Shown: piece after piece, positions 52,637 through 61,915 of the stretch
How positions within the stretch are numbered: position 1 is the first letter of the stretch
Layout: each line of letters starts with the position of its first letter
Assembly (NCBI GenBank): GCA_008933705.1
Contig: WBUN01000011.1
Coordinates: forward strand, 1-64,000
Source of the DNA: Hyphomicrobiaceae bacterium
Lineage (GTDB): Bacteria > Pseudomonadota > Alphaproteobacteria > Rhizobiales > Hyphomicrobiaceae
Reading direction: 5' to 3'
Length of the DNA: 64,000 bases
Program-made: the position numbers and the translations under genes
The notes under the pieces: model-generated
Told to the model about the DNA's origin: nothing
The model's database searches: none
What the model saw: the letters and a program-made list of their open reading frames with translations, nothing else

Positions 52637-53347
52637 TCACGCGCCGAGATAGGCGCTCTTGACGTGCGGGTTGTCGAGCAGCTCGGCGCCGGTGCCGGTG
52701 AGCGTGACGCGCCCCTGCTCCAGGACGTAGGAGCGGTCCGACAGCTCGAGCGCGGCAAAGGCGTTCTGCTCGACCATGACGACGGTGACGCCCTGGCTGC
52801 GGATCTCCTTGATGATCTCGAAGGTGCGCTCGACGAGGTTGGGCGCCAGCCCCAGCGACGGCTCATCGAACAGCACGAGCTTCGGCGACGACATCAGCGC
52901 GCGCGAGATGGCAAGCATCTGCTGCTCGCCGCCCGACAGCGTGCCGGCCGCCTGATCGCGACGCTCGTAGAGGATCGGGAAACGCTCGAACAGGCGCCGC
53001 ATGTCGGCGGCGACCTGGTCGGCGTCGGAGCGCAGGTAGCAGCCCATCTCCAGGTTCTCGCGCACCGTCATGTAGGGGAATACGCGCCGGCCCTCGGGAC
53101 AATGGGCGATGCCGAGCTGCAGGATGCGCCTGGCGCTCGCCCGCGTGATGTCCTCGCCCTGGAAGGTGATGCGGCCGGAGGCGGCGGGCAGCACGCCGGA
53201 GATCGCCTTCAGGGTGGTGGTCTTGCCCGCACCGTTGGCGCCGATCAGCGTGACGAGCTCGCCCGCGCGCACGTCGATCGACAGCTCGCGCACGGCGGCG
53301 ACCTTGCCGTAGCGGCAGACGAGGCCTTCAACCTTGAGCACGGGCAT
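52637..53347 (-). CDS. livF: branched-chain amino-acid-type ABC transporter ATPase LivF
   Basis: A 236-residue ATPase with Walker A GANGAGKTT, signature LSGGEQQMLAISRAL and Walker B LVLFDEPSLGLAP, ending in the H-loop region. LivF-type proteins energise HAAT-family transporters for branched-chain amino acids, amides or aromatic and dicarboxylic acids. Its ATG overlaps the end of livG by 20 nt, so it is the distal cytosolic subunit of the same operon. Confidence 0.92.
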   Translation of the reverse strand: MPVLKVEGLVCRYGKVAAVRELSIDVRAGELVTLIGANGAGKTTTLKAISGVLPAASGRITFQGEDITRASARRILQLGIAHCPEGRRVFPYMTVRENLEMGCYLRSDADQVAADMRRLFERFPILYERRDQAAGTLSGGEQQMLAISRALMSSPKLVLFDEPSLGLAPNLVERTFEIIKEIRSQGVTVVMVEQNAFAALELSDRSYVLEQGRVTLTGTGAELLDNPHVKSAYLGA

Positions 53348-54113
53348 ACCTCTCGCCGAGATAGGCGCGCACCACCTCCGGGTTGCGCTGGATCTCCGCC
53401 GGCGAGCCGCTGGCGATGATCCTGCCGTAGTTGAGACAGATGATGCGGTCGGACACGCCCATCACCATCTTCATGTCGTGCTCGACCAGAAACACGGTGA
53501 TGCCGAGCCCGCGAATCTGCGCCAACAACTTCATGAAGCTCGCTGTCTCGGCCGGGTTCATGCCGGATACCGGCTCGTCGAGCAGCAGCAGCCTGGGCTT
53601 GGCGGCCAACGCGACGGCCACTTCAAGCAGCCGCAGCTCGCCGTAGGGCAGCGACGAGGCGACCTCACCGGCCCGTGCATCGAGGCCGACGAAACGCAGG
53701 ATGGCGCGCGCCTCTTCGGCGAGCTGTCTTTCCTCGCGCGCCACGGAGGGGAGGCCGAGAAGGATGGCAATCGGGCGCTGCCTGGAGCGCAGGTGCAGCC
53801 CGATCAGAACGTTATCGAGAACGGTCTGGCCGGTGAAGACGCTGGTCTTCTGGAAGGTGCGTACCACGCCGAGGGTCGCGATCTCGTTGGGCTTGAGGCC
53901 GATGAGCGAGGTGCCGCGGTAGACGATGGACCCGCCCGCGGCCGCGACGTAGCCGGTGATGGCGTTGAAGGCTGAGGTCTTGCCGGCGCCGTTGGGGCCG
54001 ATGAGTGAGAGCACCTCGCCCTCCTTGACCTCGAAGCTCATGCTCTCCACCGCTGTCAGGCCGCCGAAGCGGATGGAAAGGCCCTCCACGGTCAGCTCGG
54101 TTGCGGCGGTCAT
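53328..54113 (-). CDS. livG: branched-chain amino-acid-type ABC transporter ATPase LivG
   Basis: A 261-residue ATPase with Walker A GPNGAGKTS, a VVRTFQ segment, the LLLDEPVSGMNPAET Walker B and the VEHDMKMVM H-loop. The signature motif is the less canonical SLPYGELRLLEVA typical of LivG. It pairs with LivF as the two-ATPase motor of a HAAT-type importer. It overlaps livM by 4 nt and livF by 20 nt. Confidence 0.92.
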   Translation of the reverse strand: MTAATELTVEGLSIRFGGLTAVESMSFEVKEGEVLSLIGPNGAGKTSAFNAITGYVAAAGGSIVYRGTSLIGLKPNEIATLGVVRTFQKTSVFTGQTVLDNVLIGLHLRSRQRPIAILLGLPSVAREERQLAEEARAILRFVGLDARAGEVASSLPYGELRLLEVAVALAAKPRLLLLDEPVSGMNPAETASFMKLLAQIRGLGITVFLVEHDMKMVMGVSDRIICLNYGRIIASGSPAEIQRNPEVVRAYLGERYARAQG

Positions 54114-55144
54114 CGGGCGGGCTCGATGCTGGCGGGCGGGGCCGCGGCCGTGGCGGGCTCATGGTGCCGCCGCCGCCAGTTGCGCACGGCCGGCACGATG
54201 CCCTCGGGCAGGAAGTAGACGACCAGCACCATCAGCACGCCGTAGATCACCCACTGCACCTCGGGCTTGATCTCGGCCGCGCGCAGGATCTCGGGCAGCA
54301 GGCCGAAGATCAGGCCGCCGACGACCGGGCCGGCCAGCGTACCCTTGCCGCCGGTCACCACCATGATGACCATGGTCACGGTGTAGATGAACAGGAAGAC
54401 GTCGGGATCGACGATGCGCACGTAGTGCGCGTAGATCGCCCCGGCGGCGCCGGCCATGGCGGCGGAGACCATGGTCGCCAGCACCAGATACTTCGTGACA
54501 TCGACGCCGACAGAGGTGGCGAGCGGCTCGTTCTCGCGCAGCGCGATCATGGCGCGGCCGGCGCGCGACTGCACCAGCCGGCGGATGAGGATGTAGGAGA
54601 GCACGGCCACGACGAGCACGAGGTAGTAGTTGGCAGGCTTCCTGAGGAACGACAGCTCGAACAGCTCGGGCGTGCCGAGCCGCAGCGCCGGAATGTTGTT
54701 GAGCGCCATCGGCCCTTGCGTCAGCTCGACCCAGTTCAGCGCCACCAGGCGGATCACCTCGGCGAAGCTGACCGTGACGATGACGAAATAGGCGCCGCGC
54801 ACCTTGAACGAGATGCGGCCGATCACCCAGCCGCACAGACCCGCAATCGTCACCGCGCACAGCATGCCGAGCCAGACCGGCTTGGGCTCCATCTTCACCA
54901 GAACGCCGGGCAGCAGATGTGCCTCGAAGCCGAGCGAGGCGAGACTCGAGACGTAGGCGCCGATGCCGAAGAAGGCGACATGGCCGAGGCTGAGCTGGCC
55001 GGTGTAGCCGAGCAGCAGATTGAGGCTCATGGCGGCGATGATGAAGATCCCCGTCATGATCAGCACGTGCAGCACGTAGAGATCGCTCATCCACAGCGGG
55101 ATGGAGAACAGGAAGGCCAGCCATGCGAGCGTGACAAGACGCAT
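54110..55144 (-). CDS. livM: branched-chain amino-acid-type ABC transporter permease LivM
   Basis: A 344-residue permease with about nine to ten membrane segments. The family motif GYTGQLSLGHVAFFGIGAY lies near the N-terminus, and the EAA-like loop region contains RAGRAMIALRENEPLATSVGVD. The C-terminal tail is longer than usual (about 30 extra Ala/Pro/Arg residues). It forms the membrane channel together with LivH. Its start overlaps the livH stop (TGATG). Confidence 0.92.
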   Translation of the reverse strand: MRLVTLAWLAFLFSIPLWMSDLYVLHVLIMTGIFIIAAMSLNLLLGYTGQLSLGHVAFFGIGAYVSSLASLGFEAHLLPGVLVKMEPKPVWLGMLCAVTIAGLCGWVIGRISFKVRGAYFVIVTVSFAEVIRLVALNWVELTQGPMALNNIPALRLGTPELFELSFLRKPANYYLVLVVAVLSYILIRRLVQSRAGRAMIALRENEPLATSVGVDVTKYLVLATMVSAAMAGAAGAIYAHYVRIVDPDVFLFIYTVTMVIMVVTGGKGTLAGPVVGGLIFGLLPEILRAAEIKPEVQWVIYGVLMVLVVYFLPEGIVPAVRNWRRRHHEPATAAAPPASIEPAR

Positions 55145-56016
55145 CAGCCGATCCGCTCCTTCTGCGCGAACAGGCCGGTCGGCTTGACCAGCAGGATGAT
55201 GATGATCAGCAGGAAGCCCATGGCATCGCGGTAGCCCGACGACACGTAGCCGGCACCCAGCTCCTCCATGAAGGCGAGAATGAAGCCGCCGATGGTGGCA
55301 CCGGGAATGCTGCCGAGACCGCCGAGAATGACGATGGCGAAGGCCTTGAGCGAGGCCAGATCGCCCATCGTCGGATAGACGACGAAGACGGGGCCGAGCA
55401 GCGCGCCGGCCGCCGCGGCAAGGCCCGATCCCAGCGCGAAGGTCGCCGTGTAGATCGAGTTGATCTGCACGCCCATCAGCGCCGCGGTCTCGCGATCCTG
55501 GAAGGTGGCGCGCATGGCCTTGCCGAGCTTGGTGCGGTTGATAAGGGCATAGGTGGCGGCGATCAGCGCCAGCGCCACCACGAACACGAACAGGCGGTTC
55601 CAGGACACCGACACGGGGCCCAGCACCAGCGGGGAAGCGGGGAATGGACTATCGATCGATTTGGCCACACCCGACCAGGAGAGCTGCTCGATGTTCTGCA
55701 GCGCAATCCAGGCGCCGATCATCACCAGCATGGTCGTGTCGATGTCGGCACCGCGCAGGCGCCTGAGCAGCAGGAACTCGATGGCCGCGCCGAGCAGCAC
55801 GCCGAGCAGGATCGCGAGCGGCAGGGCAACGAAGAAGTTCACCCCCGACACCATCACCCACATGTACATGGCGTACGCGCCGAAGCTGTAGAGCTCGCCA
55901 TGCGTGAAGTTGACCACCCGCATGATGCCGAAGATCAGCGTCAGGCCGATGCCCAGCAGCGCGTAGGTGCCGCCGAGGATGAGCGCATTGAGGCAGTGCT
56001 GGAGGAGCTGTTCCAC
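55144..56016 (-). CDS. livH: branched-chain amino-acid-type ABC transporter permease LivH
   Basis: A 290-residue permease with about eight membrane segments. It begins LLQHCLNALILGGTYALLGIGLTLIFGIMRVVNFTHGE, the LivH signature. The coupling-loop region has GKAMRATFQDRETAALMGV. The start is placed at a GTG at 56016 that gives the standard N-terminus; the track's 336-aa version begins in the upstream repeat region. It is separated from livK by an inverted repeat. Confidence 0.88.
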   Translation of the reverse strand: MEQLLQHCLNALILGGTYALLGIGLTLIFGIMRVVNFTHGELYSFGAYAMYMWVMVSGVNFFVALPLAILLGVLLGAAIEFLLLRRLRGADIDTTMLVMIGAWIALQNIEQLSWSGVAKSIDSPFPASPLVLGPVSVSWNRLFVFVVALALIAATYALINRTKLGKAMRATFQDRETAALMGVQINSIYTATFALGSGLAAAAGALLGPVFVVYPTMGDLASLKAFAIVILGGLGSIPGATIGGFILAFMEELGAGYVSSGYRDAMGFLLIIIILLVKPTGLFAQKERIG

Positions 56017-56140
56017 GGAGCGCTTGAGATCGAATGACGGTGCGGCGTTCTCCCTACCCCCCGCACATCTGAGATGCGTGAAGATGGGACCGGCGTAAGC
56101 AGGCTGCGCGCCGCGGCGCAGCCCGCCAACCTCAGTCGAG

Positions 56141-56166
56141 CCCTCTCCCCGCAAGCGGGGAGAGGG
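56141..56166. repeat. 12-bp-arm perfect inverted repeat between livK and livH
   Basis: CCCTCTCCCCGC-AA-GCGGGGAGAGGG is a perfect inverted repeat 10 nt after the livK stop. On the minus strand it is not followed by a U-run. It may act as a 3' stabiliser or attenuator that lets the binding protein be made in excess over the permease. The same sequence type is a common interspersed element in this group. Confidence 0.65.
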
Positions 56167-56176
56167 AATGAGAGGA

Positions 56177-57328
56177 CTACTGGCGCGTGACCTTGCCGCC
56201 CTCGATCTTGACCAGATACACGCTTGGCACGTTCTGCGCGCTTTCCTTGCCGGCCGGTCCCTGCTTGATGAAGGCGATGTCGCCGTTGATGCCCTGCACC
56301 TTGACGCCCCACAGAGCCTGCTGGATCGCCGCGGGCTCGGCCTTGCCGGCCGCCTTGATGGCCGCGACGATGGTGTGGATGCCGTCCCAGCCGCGGAAGC
56401 CCTCCGTCAGTCCGCCGACGTTGTATTTCTTCTCGTTCCACAGCGCGACGAACTTCTTGGCGATGTCGGGGTTCTTCACGGCTTCAGGGAACCAGGGTGT
56501 GAAGAACACGAGATGATAGGAGCCGTTCGCTGCTGCACCGGCCTGGGCAATGAGCTGGTCGGGCGAGTTGGAGCCGCCCGTGGTGATGATGCGGGCGATG
56601 AGCTGCTGATCCTTGGCCTGCTTCAGAAGCAGCGTGATCTGCTCGACCGCGGTCGTCACGAACAGCGTGTCGCTGCCGGACGCCTTGATCTTGGCGAGCT
56701 GGGCAGAGAAGTCGGTGGCCTTGGGGTCCATCGTCTCCATCACGCCGACCGTGACGCCTTCGCGCTTGGCGGCTTCGGAGAACTCCTTGGCGGCGCCGAG
56801 CCCGAAATCGTTGTTGGTGCTGAGGAAGTCGGCCTTCTTGATGCCGAGCTTCTTGAAGAGCGGCGTGAACGCCTTGGCCTCCATCTCCGAGGTGGGGCTG
56901 ATGCGGAAGATGTAGGGATTGCCCGAGACGGTGATCTTGCCGGAGGAGGACGTCTCGACCAGCATCGGCACCTTGTATTCCTCAAGCTTGGGCATGACGG
57001 CGAGCGTCAGCGTGGAGCTCCAGGCACCCATCATGACGGGAACCTTGTCCTTGACGATCAGCTTCTCGGCGGTCGCGACGGCCTCCGTCGGGTTGGACTT
57101 GTTGTCCTCGACGATGAGCTGGATCTTGCGGCCGAGCACGCCGCCGGCCTTGTTGATCTCCTCCTCGGCAATCTTGGCGCCTTGGGCGACGTAGTTGCCG
57201 GACGCGGCGAAGGCGCCGGTCAACGGCTGCGTGACGCCGATCTTGATCGGCTCCTGGGCTGCGGCGGCACCTGCCAGGAGCGTTGCTCCGAGCGCGGCCA
57301 GCATGGTCTTGAACGGACGCGATGCCAT
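56177..57328 (-). CDS. livK: branched-chain amino-acid-type ABC transporter substrate-binding protein
   Basis: A 383-residue periplasmic binding protein. The signal peptide runs MASRPFKTMLAALGATLLAGAAAA, followed by the type I fold beginning EPIKIGVTQPLTGAFAASG. STNNDFGLGAAKEFSEAAKREG and GWDGIHTIVAAI are typical of Peripla_BP_6 proteins. The ligand could be a branched-chain amino acid, but such proteins in Rhizobiales often bind aromatic or dicarboxylic acids. Given the adjacent CoA-transferase operon, an organic-acid ligand is plausible. The ribosome-binding site AGGGGAG precedes the ATG. Confidence 0.88.
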   Translation of the reverse strand: MASRPFKTMLAALGATLLAGAAAAQEPIKIGVTQPLTGAFAASGNYVAQGAKIAEEEINKAGGVLGRKIQLIVEDNKSNPTEAVATAEKLIVKDKVPVMMGAWSSTLTLAVMPKLEEYKVPMLVETSSSGKITVSGNPYIFRISPTSEMEAKAFTPLFKKLGIKKADFLSTNNDFGLGAAKEFSEAAKREGVTVGVMETMDPKATDFSAQLAKIKASGSDTLFVTTAVEQITLLLKQAKDQQLIARIITTGGSNSPDQLIAQAGAAANGSYHLVFFTPWFPEAVKNPDIAKKFVALWNEKKYNVGGLTEGFRGWDGIHTIVAAIKAAGKAEPAAIQQALWGVKVQGINGDIAFIKQGPAGKESAQNVPSVYLVKIEGGKVTRQ

Positions 57329-57496
57329 TGACGTGATCTCCCCTGCGCTGAGACGGAATTTGCCGAAGTTACTTTCCCAGACCGATGGGCATGACGGCTT
57401 GTACCAATGTTAGTAAAACCATCACAGTTGAGGATATGAGAGAGGCCGTAAGCTGACAAGCGCGTTTGCACCGCCCGATTCGAGGCAAACTGCGCA

Positions 57497-58459
57497 TCAT
57501 TTCATCATTTTTTGCAGGCGCGGGATGATGTCGTTCGCGATCGCTTCCACCTGCTCCTTCTCGTACCTGTAGGGAACGAAGATGATGCGATCGACGCCGG
57601 CGGCAACGTGCGCCGCGAGCTGCTCGACGCACTCCTCGACGCTGCCCATGATGGCGCTGTCCATGGTCGACTCCGACCAAGAGGCGTAGTCCCACTCGGT
57701 CTGCAGCCAGTGCTTCATCGGCTCCTCGATCTTGGATCGCGGGCCGATGCAGATGGGGAGCTGGTTGGTGGAGATCAGCTCGTCGGGATTGCGCCCGGCT
57801 TCCTCGGCGAAGGAGCGCACCTTGCTCCATACGCGCTGGAAGCTCTCGGGCGTGTAGTAGTAGGTGAGCCAGCCGTCGCCCTTGGTCGCCGCCCGCTTCA
57901 GCACCGCATCGACATAACCGCCGATCAGGATGGGAGGCCGCGGCTTCTGCACGGGCTTCGGGTAAAGCACGGCGCCGCGCAGGAGGTAGGGCGGATAGTC
58001 GCCGACGACTTTTTCCTCCGTCCACAGCCTGTTTATGATCTCGAGACTCTGCTCCATGATCTTGCCGCGCTGGTGGAAGTCGACCCCCATGGAGTCGAAC
58101 TCGCGCTTGTACCAGCCGACCGCGGCGCCGACGATCAGGCGGCCGTTCGAGATATGGTCGATGGTCGCCAGCTCCTTGGCCAGGATGACGGGGTTGCGCA
58201 TCGGCATGACGAGGATACCCGTGCCGACCTTGATCCTGCTCGTGCGCGCGGCCACCGCCGTCAGGATCGTCAGCGCCTCGTGGATCGGAAAGCTCGGCTC
58301 GACGCCGAGCAGGATATGGTCCCAGGCCCACACCGACTCGTAACCGAGCTCTTCCATGCGCACGCCGTACGCGATCAGCTCCTGCGCATCGGGCATCTCC
58401 GGGTACTTCGTGAAGTTGCGCATGGCGATGCCGAATACGGTCTGCTTGTTCTTGGCCAT
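57497..58459 (-). CDS. LLM-class (F420-type) flavin/deazaflavin oxidoreductase
   Basis: A 320-residue luciferase-like (bacterial luciferase fold) oxidoreductase. YGVRMEELGYESVWAWDHILLG, RIKVGTGILVMPMRNPVILAKELATIDHISNGRLIVGAAVGWYKREFDSMG and PPILIGGY are typical of the F420-dependent subgroup. The cofactor is inferred from family similarity and from a co-oriented FO synthase gene nearby; an FMN-dependent monooxygenase is the alternative. It is the last gene of a four-gene operon, 47 nt after the CoA-transferase beta subunit, with AAGGAGCACC before its ATG. Confidence 0.8.
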   Translation of the reverse strand: MAKNKQTVFGIAMRNFTKYPEMPDAQELIAYGVRMEELGYESVWAWDHILLGVEPSFPIHEALTILTAVAARTSRIKVGTGILVMPMRNPVILAKELATIDHISNGRLIVGAAVGWYKREFDSMGVDFHQRGKIMEQSLEIINRLWTEEKVVGDYPPYLLRGAVLYPKPVQKPRPPILIGGYVDAVLKRAATKGDGWLTYYYTPESFQRVWSKVRSFAEEAGRNPDELISTNQLPICIGPRSKIEEPMKHWLQTEWDYASWSESTMDSAIMGSVEECVEQLAAHVAAGVDRIIFVPYRYEKEQVEAIANDIIPRLQKMMK

Positions 58460-58506
58460 GGGTGCTCCTTGTTGTGCAATGCGATGCTGGGCGTCGCCGG
58501 CAACAT

Positions 58507-59289
58507 TCACGCCGTGAAGCGGCGGTCGGGATCGAGACGGCGCAGCGTGGCCAGCTCCTCCTTGCGGGGCGGCTCCACGGTCTCGACCTTCCGGTCGAAC
58601 AGCAGCTTGAAGCCGGTGTTGTCCTGCACCTGCTCGCGCGTGACGCCGTGCTGCAGCGCCAGCACCTTCATCTCGCGCGTCTCCTCGTCGAAGCCCATCA
58701 GCGCAAGATCGGTGACGACCCGCCACAGGCCGCCCTCGGGCAGTCCGGCCTCGGCGCGGGAGCGCCTGCCCCTGATCCAGCCGGGCGACGTGATGAAATC
58801 GACATCGGGCACGAACCGACGCTTCTCGTGCTTCATCGCCACGATCATGTTGGTCAGCGAGGAGATGTCGTTGCCACCGCCGGTGCCCGGCAGGCGCGTC
58901 TTGGGGTTGTCGGCATCGCCGATGAAGGAGGAATTGAGATTGCCGAAGCGGTCGATCTGGGCGCCGCCCATGAAGCCGATATCGACGTAACCCCGCTGCA
59001 GCAGCAGCAGGACGTCAGTGATGGGCAGCACCATGTTGGCATAGCGCGTGCAGCGCTGCTCGTTGGTCGACGGCGGAAGCTCGCCCGGCACGATGCGCGG
59101 GCCGATGGTTCCGCCCTCGAACAGGATGGTGAGATGCGGGGCGAACTGGTGCTGCGCCAGGGTTGCTGCCAGCAGCGGCACGCCGATGCCGGCAAATACG
59201 GTCTGGCCGTCCTTCAGCAGCCTTGCGGCCATGACGCACAGCAGCTCAGAGGCCGTGTACGTTGTGCCTCCCGATTGATGCTTAGTCAT
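58507..59289 (-). CDS. CoA-transferase beta subunit, glutaconate CoA-transferase (GctB)-like
   Basis: A 260-residue CoA-transferase subunit. GGAQIDRFGNLNSSFIGD, then KTRLPGTGGGNDI and MKHEKRRFVPDVDFITSPGW are the GctB-like landmarks. The catalytic Glu in LTILFEGG lies at about residue 58, corresponding to Glu54 of the characterised GctB. With the alpha subunit it would move CoA between a short acid and an acyl-CoA; IpdB-type ring-cleaving hydrolases are related. Its ATG overlaps the alpha gene's stop by 8 nt. Confidence 0.85.
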   Translation of the reverse strand: MTKHQSGGTTYTASELLCVMAARLLKDGQTVFAGIGVPLLAATLAQHQFAPHLTILFEGGTIGPRIVPGELPPSTNEQRCTRYANMVLPITDVLLLLQRGYVDIGFMGGAQIDRFGNLNSSFIGDADNPKTRLPGTGGGNDISSLTNMIVAMKHEKRRFVPDVDFITSPGWIRGRRSRAEAGLPEGGLWRVVTDLALMGFDEETREMKVLALQHGVTREQVQDNTGFKLLFDRKVETVEPPRKEELATLRRLDPDRRFTA

Positions 59290-60253
59290 TATGTACGCTC
59301 CTGCCGCGGCGGCATGCATCGAGAACGGCGTCCATCCCGAGCTTGGAAAGGTAGTCGGCCCAGGACTTGGGCTCGTAGTAGTAGCGGGCGAGATAGTCCT
59401 GGGCGCCCTTGACGGCGTCCTCGGTCGTCATGTGGGCATATTCGTCGAGATGCGAGAAGAATGGCTCATAGACGCCGTAGCACTCGTGCGGGGCGCAGCC
59501 GATCTGCACCTCGACCACCGCATCGACGGTGAAGAAGGGAATGCGTGTCTGGTCGGGCGTTCGGCGGATCTGCTCGTTGGAGATGATCCGCTCCGTCGTC
59601 AAGATCACGCGCTTGGCGGCCATGGCGATGTCGAGGTCCATGAACTGCAGGCCGTCGAGCTGGGCATTGCCGTAGGCGTCGCAACGCTGCACGTGGATCA
59701 GCGCCACATCCGGATTGAGGGCCGGCAGAAGAGCCAGCTCCTCGCCCGTGAAGGGGCACGTCATGGTCTTGAGGCCATCGCCCAGGCGCTCGCCGACGCC
59801 CGAGCCCAGCATCGTGCGCGAGGGCATGAAGGGTATGCCCATGGCGCCGGCACGATAGCGCAGGCCCATCGACATGTGGCTCCACTCCTCGAACACGGCG
59901 AGCTTGTTCTCGGTGTAGTGGCGCATCACCTTCGATACGCCCCAGATCAGGCCCTGGCTGAACCAGCTCGTCACCACGTGGCGCGACACGCCGGATGCAA
60001 GCAGAAGATCGCTTTCCGACGAGGCGATGGAACGGGAGACGGTCAGGTTCTGCTTGCGTGCGCGGATCAGCGCCCAGATCATGGCATAGGGCGTGCGCGA
60101 CAGGTGGCAGCCGCCGAGGGCGACGTGATCGCCGTCGCTGACGAGCTTGGCCGCCTCCTCGAGCGACATGACCTTCTCGCGCAAACCGCGATCGCGCGCG
60201 AGCGTGTCCTCGCGCAGCTTCCGGTAAGGCGTCACCAGGCTTTGCGTGCTCAT
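59282..60253 (-). CDS. CoA-transferase alpha subunit, glutaconate CoA-transferase (GctA)-like
   Basis: A 323-residue subunit. DGDHVALGGCHLSRTPYA, MGIPFMPSRTMLGSG, VILTTERIISNEQIRRTPDQT and PHECYGVYEPFF follow the GctA pattern closely. A C-terminal YLSKLG segment is also shared. Family I CoA-transferases act on dicarboxylates or 3-oxoacids, and related IpdA proteins take part in steroid ring degradation. A GGAAGGA ribosome-binding site precedes the ATG. It follows the PLP-enzyme gene by 27 nt. Confidence 0.85.
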   Translation of the reverse strand: MSTQSLVTPYRKLREDTLARDRGLREKVMSLEEAAKLVSDGDHVALGGCHLSRTPYAMIWALIRARKQNLTVSRSIASSESDLLLASGVSRHVVTSWFSQGLIWGVSKVMRHYTENKLAVFEEWSHMSMGLRYRAGAMGIPFMPSRTMLGSGVGERLGDGLKTMTCPFTGEELALLPALNPDVALIHVQRCDAYGNAQLDGLQFMDLDIAMAAKRVILTTERIISNEQIRRTPDQTRIPFFTVDAVVEVQIGCAPHECYGVYEPFFSHLDEYAHMTTEDAVKGAQDYLARYYYEPKSWADYLSKLGMDAVLDACRRGRSVHND

Positions 60254-60280
60254 GCGCGTCTATTCCTTCCGGGTCAGGGA

Positions 60281-61783
60281 TCAGGCGGCGGCGTGCATGC
60301 CGCTGTCGCGGTTGAAAGCGGCGATCATCTCGTCCCACTGCGGCACGAGGGCATGCAGGCCGCGCCAGAAGTCCTGGGATTTGCGGCGATCGAAATCGGC
60401 AAGTGCAATGCCCTGCTGCTCGACCCACGTGAAATAGCCGAGGTTGAAGACGCGCTCGCGCTCACGATGGGTCGCATCGAGCACGTGCTCGGTATCGGCG
60501 CCGAGGAGGTGCCGGCCGACCAGCTCGGCCGCCGTCTCGTCCGTCAACTCGCCCTGGTTGTGCCGCCGCTTCAGGTAGGTCTCGAGCTCGCTCCGGTAGA
60601 GCTCGTGCCCATCGGTGGCGACCGTGATGATGACGTCGTCGGGCCCGAGCGCCAAGTGCTTGGCCATCTTGATGGCTCCGAGAACATTGGCGATTGAGGA
60701 CAGCCCGAAGTAGCCGAGCATGCGCGCCGTTGCGGGCGCGAGCCCAAGGCGCCGCCCAAGGTAGGCCCGTCCGGCCTCGGTGTTGAAGACGGCGTTGAGT
60801 CCGTCGGTCGCCTGGTCGCTGATCCCGATGACGAGGTCGGTGTTCATCACATTGTGGATGAGCGGAACGTGCTTGTCGCCGATGCCCTGGATATTGTGCT
60901 CGCCGTAGCCGTTCATGAGCAGCGTCGGGCACTCCACGGCCTCGACCACCGCAATGCGGGTGCCGTGCTTGTCCTTGAGATAGTCGCCCGCCGCGAGCGT
61001 GCCGGCCGAACCGCTGGCAGAGACATATCCGGCAAGCTTCAGCGGCTTCGATGTGCCTCGCAGGCTCTGGAAGATCTTCTCCAGCGCCGGCCCGGTGCAG
61101 CGCCAGTGTCCGAGATAATTGCCGAACTCGCTGAACTGATTGACGATCTCGTTGGCCGGATCGCGCGCAAGCTCAGCGCACCTGTCGTAGATCTCCTTGA
61201 CGTTGGATTCGGTGCCGGGCGTGCGCACAATGTCCTCGGGCGCCGTCACCCAATGGCCGAGCCAGTCGAACCGCTCCTGGCTCATGCCGCCGGGAAGAAC
61301 CGCCACGCCGCGGCAGCCGAGAATGCGCGAGATGGCAACGCCGCCGCGGCAATAGTTGCCGGTCGAGGGCCACACGGCCCGCTGGCGCGCCGGATCGAAG
61401 CGGCCGGCAACCAGGCGAGGCGCGAGACAGGCATAGGCGGCCAATACCTTGTGCGCGCGGATCATCGGGAACAGCGCGCCAAGCGCCACCACGATGCGCG
61501 CCTTCACCCCGGTCAGAGATGCAGGCAGCTCCACGTGAACCGGCGTTGCTGCCTGGCCGGTTCGCCCGAGGTCGTTGAACCAATTGACCCGGTAGAGATT
61601 GTGCGGGTGCGCCTCATCCGGACCCACGCTCGCCAGCGATGCGCGGACGTTCTTGGGCGCCTTCGCGGGATCCGCCAGCTCGCCGAACGTGGGCAGGCGG
61701 ATGCCCTTGTCCCTCAGCAGCGCAACGGTGCGGGCGCGAACGGCCTTGTCGTCCACCTTGACCGGGAAGTCGAACGGACCCAT
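60281..61783 (-). CDS. fold-type II PLP-dependent enzyme (cysteine synthase/threonine dehydratase-like)
   Basis: A 500-residue protein of the tryptophan-synthase-beta/cysteine-synthase superfamily. A putative Schiff-base Lys lies in [11 protein letters not shown] near residue 110. The phosphate loop resembles [22 protein letters not shown], and [18 protein letters not shown] may contact PLP. It is longer than cysteine synthase (about 320) owing to N- and C-terminal extensions. I do not know its substrate. It is the first gene of the PLP enzyme - CoA-transferase alpha/beta - LLM oxidoreductase operon, so a role in breaking down an amino or sulfur-containing acid is plausible. Confidence 0.7.
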   Translation of the reverse strand: MGPFDFPVKVDDKAVRARTVALLRDKGIRLPTFGELADPAKAPKNVRASLASVGPDEAHPHNLYRVNWFNDLGRTGQAATPVHVELPASLTGVKARIVVALGALFPMIRAHKVLAAYACLAPRLVAGRFDPARQRAVWPSTGNYCRGGVAISRILGCRGVAVLPGGMSQERFDWLGHWVTAPEDIVRTPGTESNVKEIYDRCAELARDPANEIVNQFSEFGNYLGHWRCTGPALEKIFQSLRGTSKPLKLAGYVSASGSAGTLAAGDYLKDKHGTRIAVVEAVECPTLLMNGYGEHNIQGIGDKHVPLIHNVMNTDLVIGISDQATDGLNAVFNTEAGRAYLGRRLGLAPATARMLGYFGLSSIANVLGAIKMAKHLALGPDDVIITVATDGHELYRSELETYLKRRHNQGELTDETAAELVGRHLLGADTEHVLDATHRERERVFNLGYFTWVEQQGIALADFDRRKSQDFWRGLHALVPQWDEMIAAFNRDSGMHAAA

Positions 61784-61915
61784 GCGAATGCGCTTCCTAC
61801 ACTTCCATCTCGGCCTGCAGCCGCTTCCCGACTGTTTCTATTGTTCTATTCTTAGTACCAGTATCCTACGGCCGTTCACGGCAGGCAACAGGGAATTCCT
61901 GCATGTCTCCAACAC
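61784..61915 (-). promoter_or_regulatory. intergenic region upstream of the PLP/CoA-transferase/LLM operon
   Basis: This 132-bp region between the FO synthase stop and the PLP-enzyme start is locally AT-rich (TTCTATTGTTCTATTCTTAG). It probably contains the operon's promoter. No operator or terminator is clear. Confidence 0.35.

Noticed and set aside
54101-55234. 377-aa plus-strand ORF inside livM
   Set aside because: His/Asp/Glu-rich shadow typical of antisense to a membrane protein gene.
59291-60697. 468-aa plus-strand ORF across the CoA-transferase alpha and PLP-enzyme genes
   Set aside because: It spans two well-supported minus-strand genes and the gap between them.
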